This document shows, one piece after another, positions 45,793 through 53,466 of a stretch of DNA of 64,000 nucleotides; within the stretch, counting starts at the first letter, position 1; every line of letters starts with the position of its first letter. The notes under the pieces are model-generated. The model saw only the letters and a program-made list of their open reading frames with translations. It was not told where the DNA came from and made no database searches. Origin of the DNA: Psychrobacillus soli. Its GTDB lineage: Bacteria > Bacillota > Bacilli > Bacillales_A > Planococcaceae. Both the position numbers and the translations under genes were made by a program. The stretch covers positions 33,923 to 97,922 of the forward strand of contig NZ_VDGG01000010.1 in NCBI RefSeq assembly GCF_006861775.1. Reading direction: 5' to 3'.

Positions 45793-46599
45793 TTATAACA
45801 AATATTCACACACTTTTTTTACTATTTCTTCACCAGCAAGCACTCCACTATTGTTTGTAACGAAAATATGAGGGGGGAGCAGTTCCCTCTGCTTAACTGC
45901 TTCGCCGTGAGAGGGGATATAGCCTTGATCGGCACTCATAACCATGTCAAAGTCAAGCATGGAATCTCCAGCTGCAAGGACCGTTTTTGCCCCAATGCGT
46001 TCTTTTACAAATTGAAGTGCCGTTGATTTATTAATACAATTTGGCATAATATATAATTTTCTACCTTGATGGGAAAGCGTAAAGCCTTGCTCATAAAAAA
46101 TTTGCGAAAGATTTTCGAGTTCTTCCACCGAGAACATTTCTTCATCGATAATCATATATACAAACCAGGACTCTGCGTGTAAAACACGAAGAACGAACTC
46201 TTTTTTAGCATATGCCTCTAATTGGGGCATTACATGTTCGATCGTCGTGCAGTCTAGCTGGAGTTGTCTTTTCACTTTGTCTGACCACTCGTTAAGAGGC
46301 CGTCCATTTTCTAAAATAACAGCACCATTGGAAACAATCGCATAAGTTGGTTTTTCAGATGGTTTAAAAATGCCTGTAATTCGATTATATTGATCCGCAG
46401 TCCTTGTAGTAACAGGTACAAAAGTGATTACGGGTGAAATTTTATGAAAGTATTTAATTTCTTTAGTAGTCATAAAAGCAGTTGGTTTTTCATCGACCCA
46501 TTCTACAGCAGCAAGGTCCTGTTCGTGGACCTCCGTACCTCTGGAGTTTTTGCTGTAAATAAGTGTTCGATCTAAATCACTCGCAAACAGGATGGTCAT
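45793..46599 (-). CDS. HAD-superfamily phosphatase of the Ter biosynthetic block
   Basis: The 268-residue protein has HAD motif I (FASDLDRTLIYS), motif II Thr in PVTTRT, and motif IV AAGDSMLDFDM. The cap is of the Cof type, so a small phosphorylated molecule is the likely substrate. It overlaps the stiP-like gene by four bases. In Ter gene clusters this phosphatase accompanies the phosphoribosyltransferase and aldolase, a group that comparative genomics predicts to make a nucleoside-like compound. Confidence 0.85.
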   Translation of the reverse strand: MTILFASDLDRTLIYSKNSRGTEVHEQDLAAVEWVDEKPTAFMTTKEIKYFHKISPVITFVPVTTRTADQYNRITGIFKPSEKPTYAIVSNGAVILENGRPLNEWSDKVKRQLQLDCTTIEHVMPQLEAYAKKEFVLRVLHAESWFVYMIIDEEMFSVEELENLSQIFYEQGFTLSHQGRKLYIMPNCINKSTALQFVKERIGAKTVLAAGDSMLDFDMVMSADQGYIPSHGEAVKQRELLPPHIFVTNNSGVLAGEEIVKKVCEYLL

Positions 46600-47711
46600 A
46601 ATAGATCCTCCGATTCAATCAGTCCAATGGCAAGATAAAATAACTCCGGAACAACTTCTATTGGAATATTTTTTTCCTTGCTTAACTGTAAGATATGTCG
46701 AACTGATTCGTGGTTAGTATCTCGTATTAATATTTTATATGGCTTTCTTCTCAATAATACCCTTGTTGTTTCTCCGACACTTGGTTTTACTTTACTAATA
46801 TCTACTGTTTTGTAGAACTGTTTAGCAATTGCTTCTACTTCCTTCATGCCTCTCCAAGTTCTTTCGTTTTTGATGGGGAAGCCAGCCGCTAATTTGTTGA
46901 TAGTTTCTTCCTGACTAGAAAATCGATTAGAAATATTATCTATAAAATCATTAGAAACATCTTCTTCTTCAAGCTCTGCATAATATTTGGCACCATGATA
47001 ATCACCAGATTGTTGAAGTTGTTCATTTAAAACGGTGCGACTGACTAGTCCAGAAACGGTTGAGTTTAAACAAGCGTTTGGAATGAGGAAATCTTCCCTT
47101 GTGCCAAATAGAGAGGCACATTCGCCAGGGTCCGATAAAACAGCCAAATCATCATTTAAAAGAAATTGGTATGTTTCATTTAAATACTGAACTGATTTTG
47201 TCAGCTCGTTTTGGATTGCACCTTTTCCTGTCCAACCATCGACAAATTGAAGATGGCTATTCGGGTATAGTTCTCTAATTGTTTTAACTGCTTCCACATC
47301 GATTCCTTTTCCCCTTAGTATAGATATACTAAAATGTGGCCAATTAAGTTTCAAAAAACTTTTTGCGTATCTTTTCATTAATATGCCAATTGGACTTCCT
47401 GCTCGTGCAAGGGAGACGAGTACGACATCGTCTGTGTTTGCGAATTTTCTTACTCGTCTTGTTAAAATGCCAACTAGTTGTGCGACATAGTCAGCAGAAT
47501 CCTCTAATGCTTCATCATAAATTTTCGTATATTCAGCAGTAGGACGATATTCAACAGGTAAAGACTCGGCATAATGAGATCCATTCCGAAAAGACTTTTC
47601 CCGTGATTCAATAGATGACTCGATTTGTACATTTGATAAATCCTTCAATAAAAACGTAATATCGTCGGGAGAATAGCTTGTTTTTACTAACTCATTCGTA
47701 TGTAACTTCAT
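46596..47711 (-). CDS. StiP-like (cysteine-protease/PELOTA-associated) Ter-cluster protein
   Basis: The 371-residue protein matches the StiP family of Ter clusters: SLARAGSPIGILMKRY near residue 105, FVDGWTGKGAIQNEL near 155, and the C-terminal Pelota-like RNA-binding segment. The first half resembles a phosphoribosyltransferase-type nucleotide fold. Annotation as a cysteine protease is by family name only; I see no secure catalytic triad. It lies one base downstream of the phosphoribosyltransferase gene. Confidence 0.82.
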   Translation of the reverse strand: MKLHTNELVKTSYSPDDITFLLKDLSNVQIESSIESREKSFRNGSHYAESLPVEYRPTAEYTKIYDEALEDSADYVAQLVGILTRRVRKFANTDDVVLVSLARAGSPIGILMKRYAKSFLKLNWPHFSISILRGKGIDVEAVKTIRELYPNSHLQFVDGWTGKGAIQNELTKSVQYLNETYQFLLNDDLAVLSDPGECASLFGTREDFLIPNACLNSTVSGLVSRTVLNEQLQQSGDYHGAKYYAELEEEDVSNDFIDNISNRFSSQEETINKLAAGFPIKNERTWRGMKEVEAIAKQFYKTVDISKVKPSVGETTRVLLRRKPYKILIRDTNHESVRHILQLSKEKNIPIEVVPELFYLAIGLIESEDLL

Positions 47712-47712
47712 C

Positions 47713-49065
47713 TTATTCTACTCCTTCAAATGGCATAGTAAGGGATATCCATGTAACAGGTGCAAAAGTTTCCAGATGAGTTAAGAGAGGGAACCAGGTA
47801 GTACTTTCTTTCACGGATTCTGCTACCACGATAATTTGTTCGGCTTCTACGTCTGAGAGGTTGTATACATATTGATCAATTCCGTTTGAGTCCGGTAAAG
47901 TGAATTTACATTTATGTTTAATTGGATATAATTTTTCGTTTTTTGCGTAAATAGGACTTCTTGTTGTTGTTTGCACTTTTGTCTTTTCACCAAGGGCTAA
48001 AGCAAATCTAAGTGGAATATATATATTTTCTCCAACACCAATCACGAGAGTGGATTTCTTTCTATCAATGGAAGGTAGCTTGTGTATCAGTTTTTGAATC
48101 CAGATTTCCATTTCATCGTGATGATCATCGGTTAAACCAAATCTGCCTGTGAAAGTGTTGTATGCTGCATGTGCACTATAATAGGTAGAAGTAACTGGCG
48201 TTGCTAATGCCTCGTCTGCAAACACGTCAAATTCCTTATATTCGTTAAGGTAAGTCAGTTCATTTTCTTCAATCGATGCATCATTACTCAATGAAAATTG
48301 CCCAGAAAGCATGGAAATAACTTCTGCAGAAATACTACGAGCTTTCATGACGTGATCAAATTCACTTCGTTGGTCGTCGTTACGCCAATCTAAAATAGAC
48401 AATACTTTATATCGTTTTCTAGGAAATGATTTATTTAAGGCAGCGATTAAATTGATTGCTGTAAGACCTGTCGTAATTTCATCATCCACAAGTACAATCG
48501 TTTCTGCTTCCATAAGTATCTCTTCAGGCGCATAAACACGGTGCGAAGTAGCATGTGAATGTTCCTCTTCAAAATAAAAAGAAGGCTCCAAATGGAGTAT
48601 TTCTTCTCTCGTAGTATGGATATATGCCGCGTCATGAAAGTGGTTGAATACCGCATGTCCTAAACCAGTTGCAGTTTCTGCAAATCCTATAAAAACGGTT
48701 TTTGTCGGTAATTTCGCTTTGTATGCCAAAGATGTTGCACTTAACGCTCGATCTGGGACACCTGAATTCACCATTTGCACTATTTCATTTAACTGTGGAT
48801 GAGGTTTTTCACCTTCGCTTTCCAAAAGCATGGACGCCAAAATAGAACCGGTTCCAAGAGCAATAGCAGGATCTACTGCTAAATGCTTTCCAAGTAAGCG
48901 GCTTACGAATAAAAAGTTCCTCTTTTTGTTGATTCTTATACCCATTTCAAAAAGAGAGTCAGGAGAGAAATTATTTGGATTATTTTTTATCTCAATCGTT
49001 AATTTTAAGTCTCCATGTAAGTTATACGTTTTTAATGTGTTGGAGGAAGTCGAGTGATGTAACAT
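47713..49065 (-). CDS. Phosphoribosyltransferase with TRSP domain (Ter cluster)
   Basis: The PRPP-binding loop of a type I phosphoribosyltransferase, TIVLVDDEITTGLTAIN, lies near residue 185. The C-terminal TRSP domain, special to Ter clusters, includes TTTRSPIYAKNEKLYPIKHK near 375. It should join a base to PRPP to make a nucleotide. The frame is open to an ATG at 49083, but GGGGTG just after that codon fits the ATG at 49065. Either way the start lies inside the aldolase gene, overlapping it by 44 or 62 bases. Confidence 0.85.
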   Translation of the reverse strand: MLHHSTSSNTLKTYNLHGDLKLTIEIKNNPNNFSPDSLFEMGIRINKKRNFLFVSRLLGKHLAVDPAIALGTGSILASMLLESEGEKPHPQLNEIVQMVNSGVPDRALSATSLAYKAKLPTKTVFIGFAETATGLGHAVFNHFHDAAYIHTTREEILHLEPSFYFEEEHSHATSHRVYAPEEILMEAETIVLVDDEITTGLTAINLIAALNKSFPRKRYKVLSILDWRNDDQRSEFDHVMKARSISAEVISMLSGQFSLSNDASIEENELTYLNEYKEFDVFADEALATPVTSTYYSAHAAYNTFTGRFGLTDDHHDEMEIWIQKLIHKLPSIDRKKSTLVIGVGENIYIPLRFALALGEKTKVQTTTRSPIYAKNEKLYPIKHKCKFTLPDSNGIDQYVYNLSDVEAEQIIVVAESVKESTTWFPLLTHLETFAPVTWISLTMPFEGVE

Positions 49066-50152
49066 TTTCTTTGAGCACCCCATAAATTTCTGCTTGGATT
49101 AGTATTTTTAAAGCCCAGTTATAATGAGGCTTTACTTCATTCATTTTGTTTCTAGCCGAACTTCGTAAAACTCCATTCGTTCCCTGTTTATTTCCAACGA
49201 TTAAACGTGCATCATCGTATATTTCTTTTGTTACTATGTAAGCGGTATTTACAATTTCAATTTGTGAAGGGTGAACACAGGTTTTCCCTGAAAATCCATT
49301 GACTACATCTAATTGCACTTCCTTCCACAAAACAGCTTCAAAATCACTTAAGGTTTTTGTGGAATTCATGTGGTTTTGCGGTTTAAAATAGTCGTAGACA
49401 GGACCAGAAATGACAAAGTTATCTTCGTATCGCGTGAATTTATTCAAAATGGCAGTTAAACAATCTGCAATGAGCTTTATATCATATACCGTTAGATTGC
49501 CCGGACGTCTTAAACTGAAAAGACTTGTAAAATCAGTTGCGCCAACACGAATTTTTAAAATAATGTCTTCGAATCGCTTAAACAGCTTGTACAGATTATC
49601 GAGTTCTTGTTCTCTAGTTTCCGTATAAATTATTTCTTTTGTTTCTAAAATAGGTAAGGCATATAAATGTGTTGAATAATGCAGATTAATCATTTGTAAG
49701 CAAGCCAAAAAAATTTCTGCATTAGCAGCGGTACACTTGGGAAAAACTATCCCGGTAAAAAGACGAATGGTGCTTCCTAATTGTTCTGCTAGTTTTTGAA
49801 GTTGCTCTATGTCCCGAATTCGAAGGAATAGAAGGGGGAGTTCCAGTTCTGTAGTACTGTCATTTTCAAAAGCTTGCTCTATTAAGCGGAGCTCATGTAT
49901 CACGTTATTTTCTGCTTCGATTAGTTCCGAGTCAGCTATCGAATCTTCTAAACAAATAATCGTGTTCGTTAAGTTTTTTAAATGATCGTTTGTTAACTTT
50001 AATGAGATATTGGGCATGGAACCAGGAATATATAAGGTGGCCCCTAGTGCAATACCTAATTTTTTTCTCTCTAGATTTCTAGAGAATTCTTTAGGTGGTA
50101 CATGAAAAAAATGGTGTATTTCCTCTTCATGCACGCTTCTAAAATGCTTCAT
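49022..50152 (-). CDS. HpcH/HpaI (CitE-like) aldolase of the Ter cluster
   Basis: A TIM-barrel aldolase with LGATLYIPGSM near residue 38, the acidic metal site ICLEDSIADSE near 68, Arg in FLRIRD near 112 and GFSGKTCVHPSQIEIVN near 290. CitE-like enzymes make or split C-C bonds next to a keto acid or acyl-CoA. The GTG at 50161 overlaps the ribosome site AGGAG, so the ATG at 50152 is used. This is the first biosynthetic gene, after an attenuator-like hairpin. Confidence 0.88.
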   Translation of the reverse strand: MKHFRSVHEEEIHHFFHVPPKEFSRNLERKKLGIALGATLYIPGSMPNISLKLTNDHLKNLTNTIICLEDSIADSELIEAENNVIHELRLIEQAFENDSTTELELPLLFLRIRDIEQLQKLAEQLGSTIRLFTGIVFPKCTAANAEIFLACLQMINLHYSTHLYALPILETKEIIYTETREQELDNLYKLFKRFEDIILKIRVGATDFTSLFSLRRPGNLTVYDIKLIADCLTAILNKFTRYEDNFVISGPVYDYFKPQNHMNSTKTLSDFEAVLWKEVQLDVVNGFSGKTCVHPSQIEIVNTAYIVTKEIYDDARLIVGNKQGTNGVLRSSARNKMNEVKPHYNWALKILIQAEIYGVLKENVTSLDFLQHIKNV

Positions 50153-50228
50153 GAATTTCACTCCTAAAAAATGAAGAACACCATGTTAGGTTCACCTGGA
50201 TTCCACTTTTGATATACTTTTTGTAAAA

Positions 50229-50260
50229 TAAAAAGCAAGGAAAAGTACCCTTGCTTTTTG
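50229..50260 (-). terminator. Internal attenuator-like terminator in the Ter operon
   Basis: On the minus strand AAAAAGCAAGG and CCTTGCTTTTT form a stem that ends in a T run, between the second terD and the aldolase gene. It would let the two proximal TerD genes be made in excess over the biosynthetic genes. Confidence 0.72.
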
Positions 50261-50271
50261 TTCTTGCCATT

Positions 50272-50847
50272 TTAGTTTAGGCCAAAGTCAGTAACTAGAG
50301 CTCCTAAACCACCTTGGTATCCACTACCAATTGCGTTGAACTTCCACTCGCCGCTATGACGATACAATTCTCCTACAACAACAGCAGTTTCAATAGAGAA
50401 GTCTTCCCCAAGGTCATAACGGATTAATTCTTCTCCAGAATCTGCATTTAAAATTCGTACATATGAGTTATTTACTTGACCGAAGTTTTGTCCACGTGCT
50501 TCTGCGTCGTGAATCGTAATGCTGAATGCAATTTTTTCAATGGAAGCAGGTACTGTAGATAAGTTAATATTTACTGCCTCATCATCCCCAGCACCGTCTC
50601 CAGTGCGGTTATCTCCAGTATGAACAACAGCACCACCTGCACCTGTTGTATTATTATAGAATACGAAGTCACTTTCAGAAGAACATTTTCCGTTGCTTCC
50701 GAGTAAGAATACAGAAGAGTCTAGATCGAAATCATTACCACCGTCGTATTTATTTGTATCCCATCCTAATCCTACTGTTACATTCACCAAACCTGGGTTT
50801 GTTTTTGTTAAATCTACCTTTTGTCCTTTTGATAAGTTAATGCCCAT
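50272..50847 (-). CDS. terD: TerD-family stress protein (second copy)
   Basis: The 191-residue protein has [20 protein letters not shown] near 29 and [18 protein letters not shown] near 77, the two calcium-binding regions of TerD. It is nearly colinear with the distal copy at 42369. It begins 15 bases after the first gene of the operon. Confidence 0.94.
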   Translation of the reverse strand: MGINLSKGQKVDLTKTNPGLVNVTVGLGWDTNKYDGGNDFDLDSSVFLLGSNGKCSSESDFVFYNNTTGAGGAVVHTGDNRTGDGAGDDEAVNINLSTVPASIEKIAFSITIHDAEARGQNFGQVNNSYVRILNADSGEELIRYDLGEDFSIETAVVVGELYRHSGEWKFNAIGSGYQGGLGALVTDFGLN

Positions 50848-50861
50848 TAATAAACCACTCC

Positions 50862-51485
50862 TTATAAGTATTTGTTTGCAATTGAACCAATGTCTAAATC
50901 TGATGTTCCTTCACCGACAGCGGAGAATTTCCACTCAGAGCCGTGACGGTATAATTCTCCAGGGAAAAGAGACGTTTTTCCAGCATAGCTTTCGGATAGA
51001 TTATAATGTACTAACTCTTCTTTACTGCCGTTATCCACGAGACGAATGAAGGCGTTTTGAATAAGTCCAAAATCTTGCTTTCTTTGGCTTGCTTGATAAA
51101 TATTCACTACAAACACCAATTTATGTACAGATGGTGAAATAGCATTTAAATTCACATTAATTACTTCGTCGTCGCCAGCACCATCGCCGGTGCGGTTATC
51201 GCCTGAATGAACGACACTACCATCTTGACTCGTTTTGTTTCCAAAATACACTAAATTTTGTTTTGATAATAACTTTCCTTTTTCATCTAAAAGTAGCACA
51301 GAAGCGTCACAGTCAATTTCAGCGCCCCCAGCAGTACTGCCACCTAATAGTCCGCCTAAAAATCCACCGCTTTTTTTCTTTTCTTTAACTACCGGATCCC
51401 AGCCTAAACCAACCATAACGCTTGATAAGGAAGATCTTCCTTTCGTTAAATCTATTTTTTGACCTTTTACCAAATTAATGCCCAT
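50862..51485 (-). CDS. yceC: TerD-family protein, YceC type (first gene of the Ter operon)
   Basis: This 207-residue TerD relative has a glycine-rich insertion ([15 protein letters not shown], near residues 36-50) after the GWDP motif, as in B. subtilis YceC. The calcium sites remain ([26 protein letters not shown]). It lacks the usual GLGALV C-terminus, ending instead [13 protein letters not shown]. An ECF-type promoter lies just upstream. Confidence 0.92.
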   Translation of the reverse strand: MGINLVKGQKIDLTKGRSSLSSVMVGLGWDPVVKEKKKSGGFLGGLLGGSTAGGAEIDCDASVLLLDEKGKLLSKQNLVYFGNKTSQDGSVVHSGDNRTGDGAGDDEVINVNLNAISPSVHKLVFVVNIYQASQRKQDFGLIQNAFIRLVDNGSKEELVHYNLSESYAGKTSLFPGELYRHGSEWKFSAVGEGTSDLDIGSIANKYL

Positions 51486-51521
51486 TCATATCCCTCCATT
51501 TAAAAATAGCCTTATAAATGA

Positions 51522-51547
51522 TACGTTGTTGCGTGCAAAAAGTTTCA
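51522..51547 (-). promoter_or_regulatory. SigW-type ECF promoter of the Ter operon
   Basis: On the minus strand TGAAAC (51542-51547) and CGTA (51522-51525) are exactly 16 bp apart, a perfect fit to the SigW consensus of Bacillus, 37 bases before the start codon. In B. subtilis yceCDEFGH is under SigB, SigM, SigW and SigX. Confidence 0.82.
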
Positions 51548-51655
51548 AAAAATAGAACTAATAATACATTCTGTTTTTTTTTTGATAGAGCAGATAAAGA
51601 ATGCTTTTCAAAATTTTTTACCTATTACTATTATTACCACAAAAAGAGTGGAACT

Positions 51656-52981
51656 TCACTTAATATGAAGTTGTGCTGTAATCATTTTTGATTTTCTTTT
51701 TGCTACATGTATTCCATAACCTATTACGGTCCCGATCAATGCAGGAATAATCCATCCTAACCCAAGTGCTGCAAAAGGCAAATAGCTCATATAAGTATCA
51801 ACAATTCCAAAGGTGAGTCCAAATGCTTTTAACCCATCATACAACGCAACTACTCCGGTAAAAATCATTGCACTCATGTAAACGGATGACGAGCCTCCAA
51901 ATAACGGGTGAAATAAAGAAATCACGATTAACACAATTGTTAAAGAGTAAGTAGCCACTAAGAATGGAACACTCACCGATAAAATGGTGCTTAGTCCAAA
52001 GTTTGCTAATCCAAAGCTTATTAGTGTAAAAAACAGCGCAATTTTTTTGTAACTAACTTTTGGAATTAGAGAGTGGAAATAGTTACCACAAGCAGAAACT
52101 AATCCTACGCAGGTAGTGAAGCAAGCTAATACAAAAATGATGCCAAGCAATACATTGCCCCATTGTCCGAACAGTAATAAAGAAGCAGAAGAAAGTAGAA
52201 CACTTCCGTTTTCAAATGATCCTAATCCCCCCATTTTTACGCCGATATAACCTAAGGAAAAATACACAACAGTCAGTAATAGCCCTGCTAGAAGACCCGC
52301 CTTTAGCATCTCTCTTCGCATCATTTTTCCTTCCGTAACTCCTTGCTGTTTCAACGTAGTTAAAATGACAATCCCAAAAGCAAGTGCAGCAAGTGCATCC
52401 ATTGTGTTATAACCTTCCAAAAATCCTTTTAGGAAAGGGGAGTTTACATATTCTGGAGTTGTAGGGTCCAATGCTCCGTTTTTTAATTGAATAAAGCCCA
52501 CCACAACTAATGCAAACATACTTAGTAATAAAAGAGGTGTTATTATTTTTCCCATGAGATCTACCATTTTACTTTGGTTTAAGCTAACTAAAAAAACTAG
52601 AAGGAAAAACACTGCTACAAAACCTGCTAAAGCGTAGGGAGAATCAGTAATAAAGGGTTTTAACCCCATTTCATATGCAAGCGAGGCATTACGCGGGATA
52701 GCTAGAAATGGCCCAAGCGACAAATAGACAATAAGCGTAAAAGTGATACCGAAAACAGGATGGACTCTACTAGCTAGCGTACGAACCCCGCCTTCCACAA
52801 ATGACAAAGCAGTTAGTACAAGTAGTGGAAGACCAACTGCAGTAACGATGAAACCAATCATAGCGAGCGGAAAATTTGTCCCTGCATTTGCACCTAAAAT
52901 TGGGGGGAAAATTAGATTACCAGCCCCAAAAAACATTGAAAATAACATTAATCCAACAAAAACAGTTCTAGATTTACTCAT
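51656..52981 (-). CDS. brnQ: Branched-chain amino acid carrier BrnQ (LIVCS family)
   Basis: The 441-residue carrier has about 12 hydrophobic segments and the BrnQ start VFVGLMLFSMFFGAGNLIFP. It imports leucine, isoleucine and valine with sodium or protons. The frame extends to 53032, but AAAGGAGTG precedes the ATG at 52981, where the family's N-terminus begins. It is controlled by the T-box leader directly upstream. Confidence 0.94.
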   Translation of the reverse strand: MSKSRTVFVGLMLFSMFFGAGNLIFPPILGANAGTNFPLAMIGFIVTAVGLPLLVLTALSFVEGGVRTLASRVHPVFGITFTLIVYLSLGPFLAIPRNASLAYEMGLKPFITDSPYALAGFVAVFFLLVFLVSLNQSKMVDLMGKIITPLLLLSMFALVVVGFIQLKNGALDPTTPEYVNSPFLKGFLEGYNTMDALAALAFGIVILTTLKQQGVTEGKMMRREMLKAGLLAGLLLTVVYFSLGYIGVKMGGLGSFENGSVLLSSASLLLFGQWGNVLLGIIFVLACFTTCVGLVSACGNYFHSLIPKVSYKKIALFFTLISFGLANFGLSTILSVSVPFLVATYSLTIVLIVISLFHPLFGGSSSVYMSAMIFTGVVALYDGLKAFGLTFGIVDTYMSYLPFAALGLGWIIPALIGTVIGYGIHVAKRKSKMITAQLHIK

Positions 52982-53032
52982 TTCATTCACTCCTTTAATC
53001 AAATAATCCATATTCAGTGAAAAAATAGGCAC

Positions 53033-53300
53033 AAAAAAAACTCGCCCCTATAAAAGGGACGAGATTACTCGCGATACCACCCTAATTCCAGAAATCTGTT
53101 TTTCACAAAATTTCTGGCACTCAGCCAACGTACAAACATACGTGATCCCATGATAACGGGGGATAAACCGGCAAAATCTACTAATAGTTCAACTTTGCTT
53201 CTCCGAGATTACTTCCGAAATAGGCTTAAACATCGACTTTCAGCAAGCGTCGACTCTCTTTAGATTAAGTGACCATTCGTACTTATTCTCTTCAACGAAT
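53033..53300 (-). ncRNA. T-box riboswitch (valine-type specifier) controlling brnQ
   Basis: The minus strand carries the T-box AGGGTGGTATCGCG (53070-53083), followed by a terminator (CTCGTCCC paired with GGGGCGAG, eight T; 53033-53063). Upstream is a Stem I with AGTA motif, AGAGAG bulge and GCTTGCTGAAAG distal loop. The Stem I base pairs GAGA with TCTC, and between them the specifier loop reads GAAGUAA, giving GUA (Val) as the most likely specifier codon. Uncharged tRNA-Val would turn on brnQ. Confidence 0.85.
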
Positions 53301-53315
53301 TTGGATTTGAGTAAT

Positions 53316-53344
53316 AGCTTATCAAGTGAAAAATAAAATGTCAA
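53316..53344 (-). promoter_or_regulatory. Promoter of the brnQ T-box leader
   Basis: TTGACA (53339-53344) and TAAGCT (53316-53321) on the minus strand are 17 bp apart, just upstream of Stem I. Confidence 0.65.
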
Positions 53345-53466
53345 TACTATATGAAAAGTTGTATTATTCTATCAATTGATGGTCGCGGTATGATGAAATG
53401 ATATATGTTGCGTCATATACTTCTCTATTAGTAAGATGACGATAACAGGTTTAGGAGGTGACCGTA

